Source of the DNA: Cercis canadensis
Lineage: Eukaryota > Streptophyta > Magnoliopsida > Fabales > Fabaceae
NCBI GenBank assembly: GCA_003255065.1
Contig: QAOA01006460.1
Location: forward strand, 315,503 to 379,502
Direction of reading: 5' to 3'
Length of the DNA stretch: 64,000 nt
Every line of letters starts with the position of its first letter. The first letter of the stretch is position 1. A program made the translations under genes and the position numbers. A model generated the notes under the pieces. It had not been told where the DNA came from and made no database searches. It worked only from the letters and a program-made list of their open reading frames with translations. Below, piece after piece: positions 62,121-64,000 of this stretch.

Positions 62121-63779
62121 TGTTGGGGGAGATTGCTAGTATTCTCCCCGGGCACGAGTTTGCTTCGATGAGTGAGATTGAGCTCAGTTCGAATTATTGC
62201 TGTTCTTTTCTTCAAGTTCTGAAAATTGAAAAAAAAAATAGTTTTTGGGCAAAGGTTATTGTAGTTTGGTTTTGCTCCTCCGTTCATCATTTGAGCAGCT
62301 CTGCTTTGAGTTTTTTTTTTTTCTTTGGTTTAAACTACAGGCCAGTTAAAATTTTTGTTGTACGTATGTGAATACATTTTAGTCTTCTGGAGTTTTAGTT
62401 CATATATGTTGCACACAAGGTGTTTGATAAAAGGTCTGGACTGAACTCAGACAAATCCTTGGGCCTCTTTCTTCGTCCTCTTTTATTTTAAATGATTATG
62501 ATTGTTCTTGTGCCTGCTCTCTGTTAATTACCTATTGCTTTATGTCTCTTGATGTTTGTATCAATAATATTTCATCGTGTCATTTTCTGATATCCAATTT
62601 CCTTTTGTCAACATCTATGGTAGGCTATTCTATTGTCAGAAGTCCATTTGATTGCAAAATTATGATGCTGTTATGTGATACTTATTGCCAAAAGTTTGTT
62701 TCCCAATTTCATGATTCAAATTGATGATTGGCAGGACTATCTGGCTGCCCCTGCAACGATAGACTTGGCAGAACTTTGTATTTCATTTAATGCTTCATTT
62801 TCTGTATGCTGGAAGTTTCCTAGAGCTTGTTCATAGTTCATCTATAAGATGGTGTTTAATTTGTTTATACCTTAAATGACTATCAATATAGGTTGCTTCC
62901 TGTGCTTGGTGGTAAGTGGTGATATAATAAATGTATGACTGGCTATTGTTGCCATGCTACTGTGTGGATGTTATGTGTGCCTCCAGTTATCTATATCTGC
63001 AATAATCTTAATTTTTTAAAAAAATTGGTACTGGATGCAAGAACCATTTAGGGAAATCCTTATGATGAAAGAGACCCTATAATAAAAAGAAAACAAAACC
63101 ACCTGCTTTTTTGAGGTGAAAATGGATTCTGATACTTGAGAATTTAATTGTTTTTATCCCTATCAATGGAGTGTACTCCATAATGCCTTTCTTTTCCATT
63201 GTTACTTGTTAATGCTTTTAATTCTTAGCAAAGTTATACTGACATGCTTAATAATCTTTCCTGGCATGTATTCTATTTCTATTGTGGTTCAAAGTCGCAC
63301 CATCTACTTTGATACCTGTTTTGCTATTGACTGCTGAGTTTCTTTTTTTTTTTTTCTTTTTAATTAAAGGAAATCAAAGTTCAGCTCCCTCTGATCATGC
63401 TGCTTCAAATAATGTGGATGATGGTGAGAATTCAATGTTTTTTGCCCTTATTCACCTTCCATTAACCCATCAATAAAGTCATTCAGGAATTACTTCATTG
63501 CATATATGCATGTTTTTACTGTATGTTTGATTTCACTTAATGCTTCCTTTTCTATATGCTGGAAGTTTCCAAGATCTAGTTGATAGTTCATCCATAATAT
63601 GGTCTTTACAGTGTCAAATTTTTTATTATATTTGGCTAGTTATCCTGTGTTGACAGCCAGACCTTTGATAGAACTCATTACTAGGTGGATTCAATTGTGA
63701 CCTTATAGTCTTATACCATGGTAAATGAGCTAATTAAATTTGTCATTGATAGTCTTGTTTGTATGTTTATGATATTGCA
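62121..63779. other. Probable intronic or 5' region of the NUP50-like relic; no clear gene
   Basis: T-rich, intron-like DNA. Two short open stretches might be exons: 62125-62215 (ILPGHEFASMSEIELSSNYC) and 63368-63424 (GNQSSAPSDHAASNNVDDG, preceded by a T-rich tract and AAAG). Related phrases such as TATGCTGGAAGTTTCC occur at 62805 and 63557, a local duplication. Confidence 0.35.
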
Positions 63780-63791
63780 AAGTTGGTAGCT

Positions 63792-63985
63792 GGAGTTACA
63801 TTTGAAAGTGCCTCTTCATGGCATGGATAACTTGTCTCATAAAGAAGAGAGATGAATGGGAAATAATTCTTCTTCATTTGAACACAAAAAAGGACTTGGA
63901 GCAACCTGGTAGCCCATCGTTGAAGAAGACGGAAGAGAAGGGCATTGTAGTTGTGCATGAAGTGAAATGCAAGCTCTATGTCAAG
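63792..63985 (+). pseudogene. NUP50 (nucleoporin)-like exon, frameshifted, cut by the window end
   Basis: One frame gives LHLKVPLHGMDNLSH, then a one-base shift at about 63842 leads to RDEWEIILLHLNTKKDLEQP, followed by KKTEEKGIVVVHEVKCKLYV and a GT donor at 63986. From memory of the family this is the part of plant NUP50-type nucleoporins that precedes the C-terminal Ran-binding domain. NUP50 acts in nuclear import at the pore basket with importin-alpha and Ran. The shift may be a real break or a base error in the assembly, so this is either a pseudogene or a mis-called functional exon. Confidence 0.5.
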
Positions 63986-64000
63986 GTATTTTATTATAAC

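Overview
This is a 64 kb window of nuclear DNA from a flowering plant, most likely a eudicot. It has plant-type genes with GT-AG introns (a histone H2A.W, a 113-residue cytochrome c, a 13-lipoxygenase relic, a PPR protein and a DUF599 membrane protein), AT-rich intergenic DNA, and plant transposon families (Copia, Ty3-like, MULE, hAT, PIF/Tourist, SINE, CACTA-like). The species cannot be named from the sequence alone. There are ambiguous bases at 27216, 59693 and 62120, two of them in poly-G runs, so some junctions may be assembly seams.

Left third (1-25 kb), mostly ordinary host DNA: PPR gene (2229-3740, minus), decayed Ty3-like sequence (about 4.4-7.5 kb), a complete non-autonomous hAT (7587-9253), H2A.W (10082-10934, minus), a Tourist-like MITE (11607-12029), cytochrome c (12787-15183, minus), a SINE with 14-bp target duplications (16067-16252), a Copia relic, a deleted lipoxygenase pseudogene (18040-18814) and a DUF599 gene (22578-23469, plus).

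Middle (25.7-44.5 kb), nested and rearranged: a Pack-MULE (25699-28737) with a perfect 9-bp target duplication holds fragments of an hnRNP-like RNA-binding gene and of a MutS2-type gene. Its right half and flank form a 2243-bp unit repeated twice in full and once in part. The partial third copy runs into a larger MutS2 pseudogene (32347-42455, minus). A Copia element (33091-39390, target duplication TATTA) lies in one of its introns, and a hAT element (37433-38866, 8-bp target duplication) that appears to carry a coding fragment lies in the Copia. A short LTR element (42829-44170) follows.

Right-centre (44.5-53.6 kb): one 9046-bp Mutator-like element bounded by exact 9-bp duplications (GTTGCCAAG). 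It carries a decayed MURA transposase, two small unrecognised plus-strand genes that look like paralogues, a roughly 0.9-kb foldback with telomere-like arms between them, and a minus-strand plant mobile domain (PMD) gene. Six regularly spaced 28-30-bp palindromes lie just inside the left end, with matching copies at the right. This composite element is the most interesting object in the window. It seems to have split the last exon of a small plus-strand host gene.

Right end (53.6-64 kb): repeat-rich non-coding DNA with a minisatellite, CACTA-like repeats, a second telomere-like tract, a transposase relic, a Ty3-like LTR relic, and at the edge a frameshifted exon resembling the nucleoporin NUP50.
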